A stretch of DNA of 62,000 nt from Zygnema cylindricum (lineage: Eukaryota > Streptophyta > Zygnematophyceae > Zygnematales > Zygnemataceae), in NCBI GenBank assembly GCA_037447655.1, contig JBBHKE010000918.1, positions 55,793 through 117,792 on the forward strand, read 5' to 3'. Under the pieces are notes generated by a model. It saw only the letters and a program-made list of their open reading frames with translations, was not told the DNA's origin and did no database searches. Positions 56,101-60,840 of the stretch are shown piece after piece. The position numbers and the translations under genes are program-made. How positions within the stretch are numbered: the first letter of the stretch is position 1; every line of letters starts with the position of its first letter.

Positions 56101-58470
56101 GGCCTCGGCCAAAACACATGAATTTCCTTTTGGCTGATTGTCCTTTTTGTGATTGCTTCCGTTATGAATGAATTTTTGGGGATTATTTCTTTTGTGGTGA
56201 TTTATTTTTATCTATCCTAACAGCTAGTGTGTCATCTCGAAAGCCTTCTAAGTTTCTAATGATTTCTTGACATACGTCACGTTTTATGAGTGGTTAAATA
56301 AAGGCGTCACTGGTTGTTACATTTCACGACGTAAAAAACACAAATGACGATACACGGTGTAACGTACCTTTTCCCACATACCATACAATATCAACTTCTT
56401 TCTCACGATTGTGCGTCAGTTTTGACAATCCTCAACACTCCAGAAATTTCAATTGGGAGACCTCTTAAAAATATTGGAGATTTCACAAGGTAAAAGTGAA
56501 CTTCTTGCTAACACTTACCAGCACAATCCCAATGGCGCCCTTATACATAAGTTCCAGCTGCTTGCTGCCCTCTCAGCTTCTGTTCGAAAAAAATTAGAGA
56601 TACTGAGAGTTACTGCAGTTGTGTAGTTGTAAATACCACAATCCACATCACACCCGAATCGGCCAAACTGAGCTCGCTCCGCTGGACTTTCGCAGATACT
56701 GTTGCCGCATATGGGATCAGCCCATGAAGTCTGTGCCCAATTGAATGCCATCCAAATTACACATCAGGAAATAGGAACCAATTCATGTGTTTCTTTTCTG
56801 GCAATTTTGCTCTTTCCTCTTACTGTCTACTAGTCCCCACACCGTTTTTGTTTTGTAAGACATTTAATACTATGCTACACGTTGGTGCTTTGTTAGATGT
56901 TATTTGCAACAACAACTTTCTACATTGTGCAGCCATTATCGAACAAGTTTTATGACAAAAATTTGAGCAAAGTTGTTGAAGCCATTTTGCGGTAAAAAGA
57001 TTAAGAAGGTATTTTGTTGAGAAAAATAATATATCGCAAATATTTATGTTGTTGAAATTACCTGAGAAATTTATTAGCCATGACAAGGTTTTTATGTTTG
57101 CCTCTTTTTCCCAATAGACCAAACCTTTACGTTTTATCTTGCTGCACATTCATATTGACAGTTTAGTTGCATACATATATTGAATTCAAAGGGTGAACAG
57201 TAAATTTAACAAGTAGCTTTCAGACATTACACCAAAATATGTCACGACCAGAAAATGTTAATGTTGTACCAAATATAATGAATTCAAAAAGCATCATTAC
57301 AAAATGGCTTCATACGATGCTATATAGATTAATGTTGACGTTGAATTTTGAAAACGAATTAATGATAGTCACGTCTTTCCTGCATTTTTGGAGTTATAAA
57401 ATTTCAGTGAAGTAGGCAATATGCAGTGAGTATAAGCAGTCGAAAAGTACCTCGATAATGGATGTCTTAAGCCAATCGTAAATATCTGATACACCATTTG
57501 AGAACTCAACAGCTTCTCCGGGTGATGAACCCTGTTGGAACAGTTCAAACCAATATATTACCTACATTAGCATCATGACGAGTTCAATTCAGAAAAATTA
57601 TTTTTGCATTCCAATTTATGAGAAATATAGAATTCAAAAGTTTAAACATGCTTTTTACATGAAGGCGAAAAGACGCTCTGAGTTTTTTAAAGAATGGTTC
57701 TCCAATGGAAATTGAGTGAAACATGCTAAACCTTTGGGTCCATTAGGGCCAGATGGCTTTTTTTTAGGTGAAAAATATCCCATTCACTTATCTTTCGATG
57801 TCTATGGACTAACTAAATGTGATGAATCCTATAATGGACAACTTAAACAGCGTCTCATCAGATTTGGCAGGTGTGCATTTCACATTAAGAAATTAGTAGT
57901 TTTTGACATTATGGCCTCATTAGGGTTGACCATAATACTTTGACAATATTTTTACCCAAAGGAAAGCCACCTACAACGCGAAGCAAAGCAGATCACATAT
58001 GGTCCCCTTTAGAATGTCAAAGTGAATCAGAAAGTGGAAATTCGAAAGAACAGACTTCCTTACAGGTGGAAGGAGGCGATTGTGACCGCTGGATACTTGG
58101 AAGGACCAGAACACGTCTGCTTGGAGAAACAACACCCAGCAGTAGGCAGTCACAAAAGCCAGGCAAAAGGCAAGATGAACGTAGGAAAGTGTTTTTTTCC
58201 TGGACTTCTCCAGTCGGCTGTAAATTTCTGCAGCCCAGAAAAAAAAGCAAGAGGCAGTCTCCCAGAAAATAAATGCACGGTTACACATTTTATTGAGGCA
58301 GTGAATTTATCATTTCCTATGATGCGAGCTTCTTTTGTGACCAAAGCCAAAAAAATTTGTGAAAAAGAATTCAAAGAACGGAAGAGCTCACCGTCTGCCA
58401 GAATATCGTAGTCAACCTCGTCGTCAACCTCATCAACGCCATCTTGCTGGAGAGGAGTTGTTTCACCCAT
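7566..58470 (-). CDS. Polycystin-like cation channel with cysteine-rich, Notch-repeat ectodomain (24 exons placed)
   Basis: Assembled from 24 exons on the minus strand, about 1,330 codons, with matching phases at nearly every junction. Order: acidic cytosolic N-terminus (about 1-30), helix S1 (about 40-62), Cys-rich GRFGCDVDCG segment, central ectodomain ending in PSYRSCQ, WYY and FWFGEGY segments, one Lin-12/Notch repeat (CNNIDCLMDGGDC), the polycystin TOP domain with NRVLIGLLITQIR, then S4, S5, a pore with LLIGDN (compare LGD in PKD2), S6 and a coiled-coil tail. TRPP channels conduct cations in plasma or ciliary membranes; the large ectodomain suggests ligand or wall sensing (inference). 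Four in-frame TAA/TAG codons lie in two exons and must be read as Gln. Two defects: S2-S3 is missing between exons 17 and 18, and a TGA interrupts exon 21. It may be a pseudogene or mis-assembled. The intron between exons 6 and 7 is about 26 kb and full of transposons. Confidence 0.85.
7926..8393. repeat. Segmental duplication, copy 2 (intronic)
   Basis: Direct-orientation counterpart of 3009-4010. It fills most of the intron between exons 23 and 24 and stops about 18 bp short of exon 23. Confidence 0.75.
8411..8518 (-). CDS. Polycystin exon 23: charged coiled-coil linker
   Basis: Phase 0 at both ends, 36 codons, acceptor tgaacag and donor GTGCGT. Encodes EHSGKHQRIEG...ERISSLVERALQQR, which joins directly into the coiled coil of the last exon. 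Confidence 0.75.
9068..9127 (-). CDS. Polycystin exon 22: short helix with an in-frame TAG
   Basis: 60 bp, phase 0 to 0, acceptor ttattcag, donor GTCAGT. Reads RKE-TAG-LRKAIAHAQMIVELAK. The other two frames contain TGA. Read as Gln, the TAG (9116-9118) completes a regular helix joining exon 21 to exon 23. Confidence 0.6.
9230..9890 (+). mobile_element. Copia RT/RNase H relic, antisense in an intron
   Basis: Plus-strand frames match the end of Copia pol: ASALIYVIQATHLKNAV (the SLLYLAVATRPDI-like block), AAKRVFCYLQHT, then after several breaks RNKHINIQFRYSRKGD and YVKSADHMADFLIKAL (the KHI-HF-R and ADxLTK motifs). Frameshifts and TGA codons show decay. No LTRs recognised. Confidence 0.7.
10803..10973 (-). 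CDS. Polycystin exon 21: post-S6 segment with internal TGA
   Basis: Acceptor ttttcgcag, donor GTAAGT, phase 0 to 0, 57 codons. Encodes DRVDDSETTFAELKNIF directly after S6, then TGA at 10881-10883 (LDK-TGA-QKDLMADLKW), then an open frame to the donor. The context would suit Trp. TGA is stop under the code inferred here, so the channel would end 30 residues after S6 unless this is an error. Confidence 0.7.
11122..11322 (-). CDS. Polycystin exon 20: pore and S6
   Basis: 67 codons, phase 0 to 0. FRSLPMSMNAMINLLIGDN corresponds to the pore helix and filter (FRIILGD in PKD2). FIFLVSLLAFNLLIAIVVGA is S6, followed by YTNVK, equivalent to the DTYSEVK end of PKD2 S6. Confidence 0.92.
11810..11990 (-). 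CDS. Polycystin exon 19: S4-S5
   Basis: Phase 2 to 0. ILCMLFRTLKMMDFQPRMGI then ITKTISKAASDLVHFFLIF, matching the S4-S5 linker of polycystins (R-LK-l-FnP-lg-lt-T). S5 runs into YSLYGHILFGQT. Confidence 0.92.
12279..12352 (-). CDS. Polycystin exon 18: pre-S4/S4
   Basis: 74 bp, donor GTAAGTAT, acceptor ttactcag. Starts in phase 0 (AVNMFSHIHDLLRVRKIYFA) and joins exon 19 at a split Asn codon. Upstream it does not join exon 17 in phase. Confidence 0.85.
12403..12502 (-). CDS. Polycystin exon 17: end of TOP domain
   Basis: 100 bp, acceptor cccttgcag, donor GTATGT, phase 1 to 2. Reads YKKTFTLTKVKLTFQRGGKI then NIQPFRLEM, equivalent to the F...V.FE..GG.I strand pair that closes the TOP domain just before S2. 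Confidence 0.8.
12786..12983 (-). CDS. Polycystin exon 16: TOP domain core
   Basis: 198 bp, phase 1 to 1. Encodes MAMLTCMEAILRLFQGKKEY, then YMDEGNFFDPLTRRAKFDLL, then TYT. It matches the L..+WID..TRAV.+.FT.YN region of the polycystin domain. Confidence 0.85.
13252..13571 (-). CDS. Polycystin exon 15: TOP domain, first half
   Basis: 320 bp, phase 2 to 1. NCPLYPNLDSTAPWGFAP, then a charged insert (EEEKKKWETAIEEKINWENA) with Asn-X-Ser/Thr sites, then KGVPFGFKPVQINV. Joins exon 14 at a split Arg codon. Confidence 0.85.
14054..14127. repeat. (GA)n microsatellite
   Basis: About 37 perfect GA units running into the assembly gap; the true length is unknown. Confidence 0.97.
14128..14137. other. 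Assembly gap of 10 N
   Basis: Ten undetermined bases at the end of the (GA)n tract, inside the intron between exons 14 and 15. Confidence 1.
14944..15009 (-). CDS. Polycystin exon 14: start of TOP domain
   Basis: 66 bp, phase 2 to 2, flanked by gtgggcag and GTAAG. With the split codons it reads RVLIGLLITQIRNTDKDFC, the N-x-hydrophobic-G-x-x-TQ-R signature that opens TOP domains. Confidence 0.85.
15010..16997. other. Intron 13, nothing recognised
   Basis: The phases of exons 13 and 14 match without any intermediate exon. A minus-strand frame at 16213-16395 has no good splice sites and was not used. Confidence 0.4.
16998..17139 (-). CDS. Polycystin exon 13
   Basis: 142 bp, acceptor tttaaatgcag, donor GTGAGT, phase 1 to 2. 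ACCLGGAVGVDLKFPFDLYS, then ending TRRVNFQN, which leads straight into the TOP domain. Confidence 0.85.
17140..19026. other. Intron 12, with an unassigned open frame
   Basis: A 129-codon minus-strand frame (17274-17663) contains WWRLFSVSFINNATLLLHIY, faintly like the W-R-F...N.. block of piggyBac-type transposases. I could not extend the match. 18422-18532 is telomere-like. Otherwise nothing recognised. Confidence 0.3.
18422..18532. repeat. Degenerate telomere-like A-rich tract
   Basis: Irregular accataaaa / aaacccaaag / caccctaaaata units on the plus strand. Weaker than the tract at 23767, but the same base bias and period. Confidence 0.35.
19027..19230 (-). CDS. Polycystin exon 12: Lin-12/Notch repeat
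   Basis: 204 bp, phase 1 to 1. CSADCGLGKLSNGRCDVEC followed by NNIDCLMDGGDCACP gives the full LNR cysteine pattern with the calcium-binding D-GGDC end. In Notch this module folds around Ca2+ and guards a cleavage site. Here it sits upstream of the TOP domain. Confidence 0.9.
19452..19619 (-). CDS. Polycystin exon 11: ectodomain
   Basis: 168 bp, phase 1 to 1. YPSSPAGTFSFSFWFGEGY, then ELLNTTNFTDKTFEYTSL. Two NxT sites. No known fold recognised. Confidence 0.85.
19804..19944 (-). CDS. Polycystin exon 10: ectodomain
   Basis: 141 bp, phase 1 to 1, acceptor tttcatgcag, donor GTAAGT. NTLSFWYYSMGGERRVVSRT, then KCTPENLMTQACVLG. Confidence 0.85.
20221..20542 (-). repeat. Inverted dispersed repeat, copy 1
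   Basis: The reverse complement matches 53409-53750 over about 330 bp, including ttatcctttaggttatgatt and gttttacgaacaatgtgtat. Both copies keep a short frame with FPCHxKWMxCENVIL. Class unknown. Confidence 0.8.
21316..21588 (-). CDS. Polycystin exon 9: ectodomain with PSYRSCQ motif
   Basis: 273 bp, acceptor gccttgcag, donor GTGAGC, phase 1 to 1. DATDRVIDILVSAIGSVVGF, then LQEDLYTQLQNLSAP, then PSYRSCQ: an amphipathic helical segment ending in a conserved-looking Cys. The start was chosen because it is the only acceptor in phase with exon 8. Confidence 0.8.
21589..23349. other. Intron 8, nothing recognised
   Basis: No coding frame or element identified. A plus-strand frame at 22839-23057 has no supporting motif. 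Confidence 0.4.
23350..23501 (-). CDS. Polycystin exon 8: ectodomain
   Basis: 152 bp, phase 2 to 1. ALLHLSEGNNFPSNFELRGL, then SSQQTNGDVPFHIFPYTKPQ. The acceptor (ggtag) is weak but is the only one that fits exon 7 in phase without a TGA. Confidence 0.7.
23655..23766 (-). repeat. Possible tRNA-derived SINE relic
   Basis: On the minus strand, ggttagcccgtt then, about 30 bases later, ggtttaaactctgg, spaced like pol III A and B boxes (B consensus GGTTCRANNCC). It continues through atcccggatttcgcgg. It adjoins the telomere-like tract. Weak. Confidence 0.3.
23767..23855. repeat. Degenerate telomere-like tract (TTTTTAGGG)n
   Basis: About nine imperfect units of tttttagggt-like sequence in one orientation, for example ttttttagggttttttgggg. 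It resembles an interstitial plant-type TTTAGGG array with expanded T runs. Confidence 0.6.
24158..24600 (-). other. Unassigned cysteine-rich open frames
   Basis: Two overlapping minus-strand frames look protein-like. One, open when TAR is read as Gln, has VVTYKYAFNVVFGCVSCPSG. The other has SGECKCIRSKCQGCLECVV. They could be a decayed transposase zinc domain or exons of something else. They do not fit the polycystin splice phases. Confidence 0.25.
24598..24791. mobile_element. Diverged MITE of the TACACCGC family
   Basis: Left end tacactgctcgtcgctttta, right end the reverse complement of tactccgctcatcgttatta. About 194 bp, non-coding. Confidence 0.45.
25379..25626 (-). CDS. Polycystin exon 7: ectodomain exon with three in-frame TAR codons
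   Basis: 248 bp, acceptor ttttttgcag, donor GTACGT, phase 0 to 2, matching both neighbours. The frame has TAA at 25621-25623, TAG at 25594-25596 and TAG at 25522-25524. As Gln they give, in pieces, IHQLHGEVQVVIKRKERNEW, GHITPTQQIHASLTPLVTI and EGPEVHPLDLDDWISILHET. A competing frame without stops exists for the first two thirds but ends in TGA and fits neither neighbour. Confidence 0.75.
28270..29100 (+). mobile_element. Possible LTR-retroelement relic
   Basis: The T/GT-rich stretches at 28310-28450 and 28980-29060 (gtttcgttttgtacttcg) have the composition of the Copia LTRs here. Between them a plus-strand frame has coiled, gag-like sequence (LDKFTHLNEIIQARKID) and a GRGG-rich tail. No repeats or motifs prove it. 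Confidence 0.3.
29268..32950 (-). mobile_element. Non-LTR retrotransposon with PIAxGE-type reverse transcriptase, decayed
   Basis: Read on the minus strand: a Pro/Ser-rich N-terminal region (32178-32543) ending in a C-x-x-H finger-like CRRLHVAGGGLSRHLNS; AWHLLLLFPLWELVLP and ARFQQFLNGD (about 31.9-32.1 kb); the RT core 31015-31872 with GGIHPIAIGEFLYRLVARAI and VVFQANVANAFNTVNR; then QGDPQGSP with TAG and TAA as Gln at 31003-31017; IADDTHI (the F-ADD box); GLSVKPSKC and KGIKALGSYIGT. A C-terminal domain occupies 29268-30065. Frameshifts and at least two TGA codons show it is dead. This RPIAVGE-type RT family is common in algae and oomycetes. Confidence 0.85.
33199..33359. repeat. 79-bp tandem duplication
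   Basis: Two copies starting acacgaagggaaggttaaaa, period 79, with a few differences. Confidence 0.85.
33487..33608. repeat. 61-bp tandem duplication
   Basis: Two almost identical copies starting accgaaattgacaactcc, period 61. Confidence 0.9.
33650..34900 (+). mobile_element. Copia relic: LTR-like region, double zinc knuckle, protease
   Basis: 33650-34140 is LTR-like (gtgcgtagtacgtctagtag, ending cgcttccgcattg, compare 46251-46726). 34178-34300 encodes two CCHC knuckles (CNKCYRFEHLAMNC, CQFCERLGHVYAQC). After a Gly-rich stretch with a TGA comes HHVCTDETLIEDMRTLTIPN, the block after a retropepsin DSG. Truncated after the protease. Confidence 0.7.
35055..35297. repeat. About 121-bp diverged tandem duplication
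   Basis: Two adjacent units share atgatttgcatt-atgcaagctttt then gatacaaattgccaacct; roughly 75-80 percent alike by eye. Confidence 0.7.
35583..35999 (+). repeat. Dispersed repeat pair, copy 1
   Basis: Aligns in direct orientation with 45258-45660, from gtacggccccatgtggctaa to catttcacgaaaaggtgaaa. No coding motif; possibly a MITE or LTR family. Confidence 0.8.
36188..37990 (-). mobile_element. hAT-family transposase relic with BED finger
   Basis: Minus strand, N to C: BED-type finger (YCNFKYNAQATRITNHLLG, about 37.83-37.93 kb); LLEDPYFKAAVKK (37352-37546); the DUF659-like block 37050-37355 (RPLLNIIAVTPKGDMFL, HILTDYALVNKVAA, PCTAHIFDLML); FTNHTMS and TRFASNFIMLQRLL (36730-37053); and LRECDRGGPNVGKV plus AGFVLDPEYQ (36188-36511). 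Frames change between blocks, a 102-bp in-frame tandem duplication is present, and the C-terminal dimerisation region is missing. A TAA precedes the finger (ANR-TAA-CVSIYC), consistent with Gln. Confidence 0.85.
36821..37024. repeat. 102-bp tandem duplication inside the hAT relic
   Basis: Units 36821-36922 and 36923-37024, very similar, starting aacctagtctttccaagttt. The period equals 34 codons, so the transposase frame is preserved. Confidence 0.9.
38450..39760 (-). mobile_element. Copia RT/RNase H relic
   Basis: Minus strand: ISVYMDYFLMILN (a mutated YVDD box) at about 39.65 kb, KPVLTPLDYTLEY and ESLVYLKVATRPDF (about 39.4 kb), then RNase H with KSTYVGF (RSTSGY equivalent) and YMVVCHTSIAS (about 39.0-39.2 kb). 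TAA precedes YMVVC. 38450-38700 may be part of the 3' LTR. A roughly 54-bp tandem duplication (ggacatgtttggtcctcttg) interrupts 38858-38953. Confidence 0.7.
39930..40561 (-). mobile_element. Probable LTR of the minus-strand Copia element
   Basis: Read on the minus strand it starts TGTTAGGTTATTGGG at 40561, like other LTRs in the window, and continues with T-rich LTR-like sequence toward the Copia coding relic downstream. The 3' border is uncertain. Confidence 0.45.
40760..40857 (-). CDS. Candidate proline-rich exon
   Basis: A 98-bp open segment between an AG (aaatag) and a GTATGT donor encodes PTSDELIVPTPQPIFPPPSP followed by more Pro/Ser. Pro-Ser-rich linkers are typical of green-algal wall and matrix proteins. 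Its phases (1 in, 0 out) do not fit between exons 6 and 7 alone, so it needs another exon or belongs to something else. Confidence 0.35.
41105..43908 (+). mobile_element. Copia retrotransposon relic, integrase to RNase H
   Basis: Plus strand: GAG-pre-integrase (KGDLVHWHHHLC), integrase (ELVHADLC, ERKNQTLQEMVHAML), RT (YSETHAPVVKFDSLRIIVG, HIHQIDVK, LKQAPRT, VYVDDF), the NLSQEQYCNEVLTKF block, and RNase H (GYCDAAWAGD, NSTSGYTFMFCG). It ends in a polypurine tract (gaagaggggga) before TGTTGGGATT. In-frame TAR codons sit at Gln-like positions (41734, 42554). TGA codons and frameshifts (for example the PEELW Trp as TGA) show it is dead. No LTRs found. Confidence 0.85.
43909..44690 (+). mobile_element. 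3' end of a second PIAxGE-type non-LTR element
   Basis: Plus-strand frames match the C-terminal domain of the element at 29268-30065: QFSSTLCLRLNLPHPTLF, then HTVRDCN, then EEGYTVKREVSHIFPQRSQ and DLVFLH. Further on DPTDKFLPFAVEILG. Frameshifted. It begins exactly at the polypurine tract of the Copia relic. Confidence 0.75.
44691..46250. other. Between transposons; repeat copy, no gene
   Basis: 45258-45660 is the second copy of the repeat at 35583. 44700-45250 is T-rich and could be the UTR of the non-LTR element. Confidence 0.4.
45258..45660 (+). repeat. Dispersed repeat pair, copy 2
   Basis: Partner of 35583-35999 in the same orientation, somewhat shorter, roughly three bases in four identical by eye. 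Confidence 0.8.
46251..46726 (+). repeat. 5' LTR of the Copia element
   Basis: Starts TGTTAGAACATTG and ends ...gaatcgatctttaca. Its last part, from about 46510, repeats at 50598-50813. It contains tandem gtaccg(c/t)gtactttatgtag units. Confidence 0.8.
46729..46741 (+). other. Copia primer-binding site
   Basis: tggtatcggagct directly after the 5' LTR. It matches the initiator-tRNA-Met complement TGGTATCAGAGC used by plant Copia elements with one mismatch. Confidence 0.8.
48115..48336. repeat. 111-bp tandem duplication in Copia pol
   Basis: Units 48115-48225 and 48226-48336. Each carries VEIKGDLTLWHH-like coding sequence of the GAG-pre-integrase region. The period is 37 codons. Confidence 0.88.
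50598..50813 (+). repeat. 5'-truncated 3' LTR
   Basis: tgtgtacttttggtacgacg through gcttccgcattttatt matches the last 216 bp of the 5' LTR with few changes. The first half is missing. Confidence 0.85.
51681..51917 (-). CDS. Polycystin exon 6: cysteine-rich ectodomain
   Basis: 237 bp, phase 0 to 0, donor GTAAGC. FVKECSLLAKCVTTNCVGDI, then FIDCVSLCSSYPNNLARKLS, then CDDSIL. An alternative donor (GTAAGT at 51746) would shorten it by 22 codons, also in phase. The acceptor (ctacgagag) is weak, so the start is the least certain boundary. Confidence 0.6.
52075..52279 (-). CDS. Polycystin exon 5: ectodomain
   Basis: 205 bp, acceptor ctattgcag, donor GTACGT, phase 2 to 0. YDFKVQFLLPDGIWYLFLNA, then GGCNETQTELYSCRK. 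It joins exon 4 at a split Trp codon. Beta-rich, one NET glycosylation site. Confidence 0.85.
52450..54330 (-). mobile_element. Copia relic, gag to integrase C-terminus
   Basis: Minus strand in pol order: zinc-knuckle remnant (ECFYCDKLDSLIEVCRK, about 54.28 kb), GAG-pre-integrase (RKLVNGMGLTPRSEIM, then SLELTYLGV, about 53.15-53.28 kb, with a TAA before RKL), NYTLINRMAS (about 52.85 kb), and integrase C-terminus (KLIPFETLNGLNPKVSHVKV then FISRAYIFDS, about 52.6-52.7 kb). Very decayed, inserted between exons 4 and 5. Part of it overlaps the repeat 53409-53750. Confidence 0.65.
53409..53750 (+). repeat. Inverted dispersed repeat, copy 2
   Basis: Opposite-orientation partner of 20221-20542. The two copies lie in introns of the same gene about 33 kb apart. 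Confidence 0.8.
54687..54978. repeat. Pyrimidine-rich (CCCTCT)n tract
   Basis: Almost pure C/T on the plus strand for 290 bp, with units like ctctctccct. It gives spurious Leu/Ser/Pro and Arg/Gly/Glu frames. Confidence 0.9.
55319..56222 (+). mobile_element. Long LTR (about 904 bp), solo or 3'
   Basis: Starts TGTTAGATTC and ends TATCCTAACA, a perfect 6-bp TGTTAG...CTAACA inverted end. It is preceded by a polypurine-like cgggagggaaat, so it is probably the 3' LTR of a truncated element whose body has gone. No clear target duplication. Internally, tgatcaa-taagagaga-gatgaagatc units repeat at about 55.9 kb. Confidence 0.7.
56519..56730 (-). CDS. Polycystin exon 4: Cys-rich GRFGC segment
   Basis: 212 bp, acceptor tgggcacag, donor GTAAGT, phase 0 to 2. 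WADPICGNSICESPAERAQF then GRFGCDVDCGIYNYTT, then SSWNLCIRAPLGLCW. The C-G-x-x-x-C-E-x-P-x-E pattern is a compact disulphide module following the first membrane helix. Confidence 0.9.
56731..57450. other. Intron 3, nothing recognised
   Basis: A minus-strand frame at 56820-57149 has no good splice sites or motif. The phases of exons 3 and 4 already match. Confidence 0.4.
57451..57531 (-). CDS. Polycystin exon 3
   Basis: 81 bp, phase 0 to 0, acceptor tccaacag, donor GTACTT. GSSPGEAVEFSNGVSDIYDW then LKTSIIE: the start of the extracellular region after S1. Confidence 0.88.
58064..58227 (-). CDS. Polycystin exon 2: first membrane helix
   Basis: 164 bp, acceptor gggctgcag, donor GTAAGG, phase 1 to 0. 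Basic EIYSRLEKSRKK, then the hydrophobic helix YVHLAFCLAFVTAYCWVLFL (S1), then QADVFWSFQVSS. Confidence 0.88.
58392..58470 (-). CDS. Polycystin exon 1: start codon and acidic N-terminus
   Basis: ATG at 58470, MGETTPLQQDGVDEVDDEVD then YDILAD, donor GTGAGC, phase 1. An AG (ttggcag) lies 12 bases upstream of the ATG, so either the 5' UTR is spliced or the reading continues from an exon further up. ATG is the simplest start. Confidence 0.75.
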
Positions 58471-60840
58471 TACAATTCTGCCAATGAAAATGTAAGCAAC
58501 GATTTTTCAGCCGATTAAAGCGGCTTTCTAACTGTTATAGACGAAGTCACTCTATTAAAGAGTTACTGAAATCATAAACTCTTCTGTATTTAAAAAAGGT
58601 TAGTGTATTTTTCAAAAACCCAATCTAAGCTGCCACGAATGCCTTTCATAAATTCTTCACACGAAATACAAAATCATGAATGACCAATTTCAGTTGCATT
58701 TGAAAAATAGCCTTTTGAAGGAAACTGACTCTTGATTGTCTCTAGGATCAATTTGGAGCATTTTATAAAGCCCATGGCTCAATTATGTAGAACCCTCGTA
58801 ATTGAGCTCATGTTAGCTCATCAAACAATAGTGTAAACCAAAAGACGTTTGTGCAACATTTAACATTTACTGCTGCCAAGCAGGGGGTAATCAACGATCT
58901 TTATCCCAATGAAAACAGTGTAACGTTGTTGATTGAGGTACAGTGGGCACTATCAAGAATGCTTTCGTCTTTTATGGAAATGTGGTGCATAGGATCATTC
59001 TATGTAGGCGACGTTTCCTTCATAGATTTTTGGATCCAAGAGAAAACAGCATATACGGGCGGGACATGACGGAAAACGGGGGAAAAAAAAATGGGATCAG
59101 ATTTTGCACAATAACCCTAAAACCCTAAAAACCTGGAAAAACCATCAAATGTGGCTAGAGAAATGAGTAAGAATATTGCTGAAGAAACTTGTAAGCGGGA
59201 ATTATATTAAAATTACAACTAAACAGGGATTTGATGCACCGATTTCTAAACTCGATTCATAAAAATATCAAAGGTATCCACCGAATGAGAGACAACAGAA
59301 TTATAATCGAAGCGATTGCATAGTTGACCACTAACGTAAACTGACTGGATTTAGGACCTTTATTGACAAATTGTTACATAAATACCAAAATATAAACTTA
59401 TGTTTCTTCATTTTTTTTTACTTTATCATAAGCATCCGAACAGCAATTTGACTTCCAGAAATCGAAAATGTATTTTCTATTCAAATGTGCAGCATTTGCT
59501 TTTTGTTGTGTAGGAGAAGGAAAGAGAACATTGAAAAAATTACTGTACGCTATATTAGTACAAACAGTGCTTCAAAAAGTAAACCAATTAGACAAGAATT
59601 AGTAATTTCTGCAAAAAAATTTCTGCGTGCACACAAAACAATATAGAGGAGCAATGGCACAACGCAAATAAAATCCACAATTTGAAACTAACTGTAGTAC
59701 ATTGCTCCAATTCATAAATTGCAAAGAAAAAGTACATCAACTTTCTTCCACACATTTTAGAGCTGATTTTTCTCAATTTACTGCTGTATGCAAGCCCAGG
59801 AAACAAATTCAAAAAAGGGAAGTTCTCACTTGGTAATACTGTTACTAATATCGGTGTTTGCATGACGCATCCTATCTGTCTCCATTGCTTTTTGCTACTA
59901 GGAAAAAGTGAAGAGAGAACGAAGGGAAATTAGGGTTAAGCTTCCTAACCGAAAAATGACATTATAAAAATCCAGATTCTTGGCGACAAAAAGTGGTCTA
60001 GGTACATTGGGAGCCAGAAGCTGAAGCGGATGGTCCACTCTTAAAGATGGAGGGACCTGTCAGACTACTTCACAGCCCTAGAAGTGAAAGTACATCCGCG
60101 TGTTAAGATTTAGTGCGGTATTTCATTACGAAAACATTTGTATTGTGTTTCGCATCGTGTCCTTTTAAGTTGAGCGTTTGCTTCATTTTAGAGCGAACTG
60201 TCGTTTTTTGAGACGATTTCGCTAAAGTTTTTACACATTTGACAGCGAAAACGATTACGATGTGTTCATCATGGAAAACCGCCCTTAGTTTGGTTTCCAG
60301 TTAGGGTCTTTGTCGGTGGGAGCCGCATAGATCCTTCCAAGTCAACTAAAAATTTTAAATTTCTCTATATTCATTTTAAAAGTTTCGCAGAACGAGATCC
60401 GACCCTTCCAAAGGATGTTCACACGTGCGCTTAGATATTTCTTACGAAACTTTCAAACCGCGTCGTGTTAAGCAATTGGTTGAGGGGTACAGCTTTTACG
60501 CCTCGAATCCATTACGCTGTCTCAGTAAACGTACGGACAAGTTTCCTGGCCGTGATATCTTGTAGATCCTCCGTTATGTCCCGTCAATTAACAGTCTCCA
60601 CTTAAATGACAAATTATTATTGGTACTTTCAGACGTTAAAAATAGTCAAAGATCATATGAACGCAGAATATAAAATATCTGTACGGAGGGGACTGGAAAT
60701 TATGATTTCTAAAAGCGTACGCAAACGTCATATTTTTAAGTGCGTACCATATCATTGTGTAAACTCTATTGTAATGTTTTAAAACCGCTGTTGTTCAAAG
60801 GGAATTGTTAATCGCAGAGACGTTTTTTGCTGCGCGCAGG
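58471..60840. other. Upstream region, no gene seen
   Basis: Presumed promoter side of the polycystin gene. No frame, TATA-like block or element that I can support, apart from the telomere-like tract at 59113. Confidence 0.4.
59113..59143. repeat. Short telomere-like tract
   Basis: accctaaaaccctaaaaacc: two near-perfect CCCTAAAA units and a decayed third. Confidence 0.5.
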
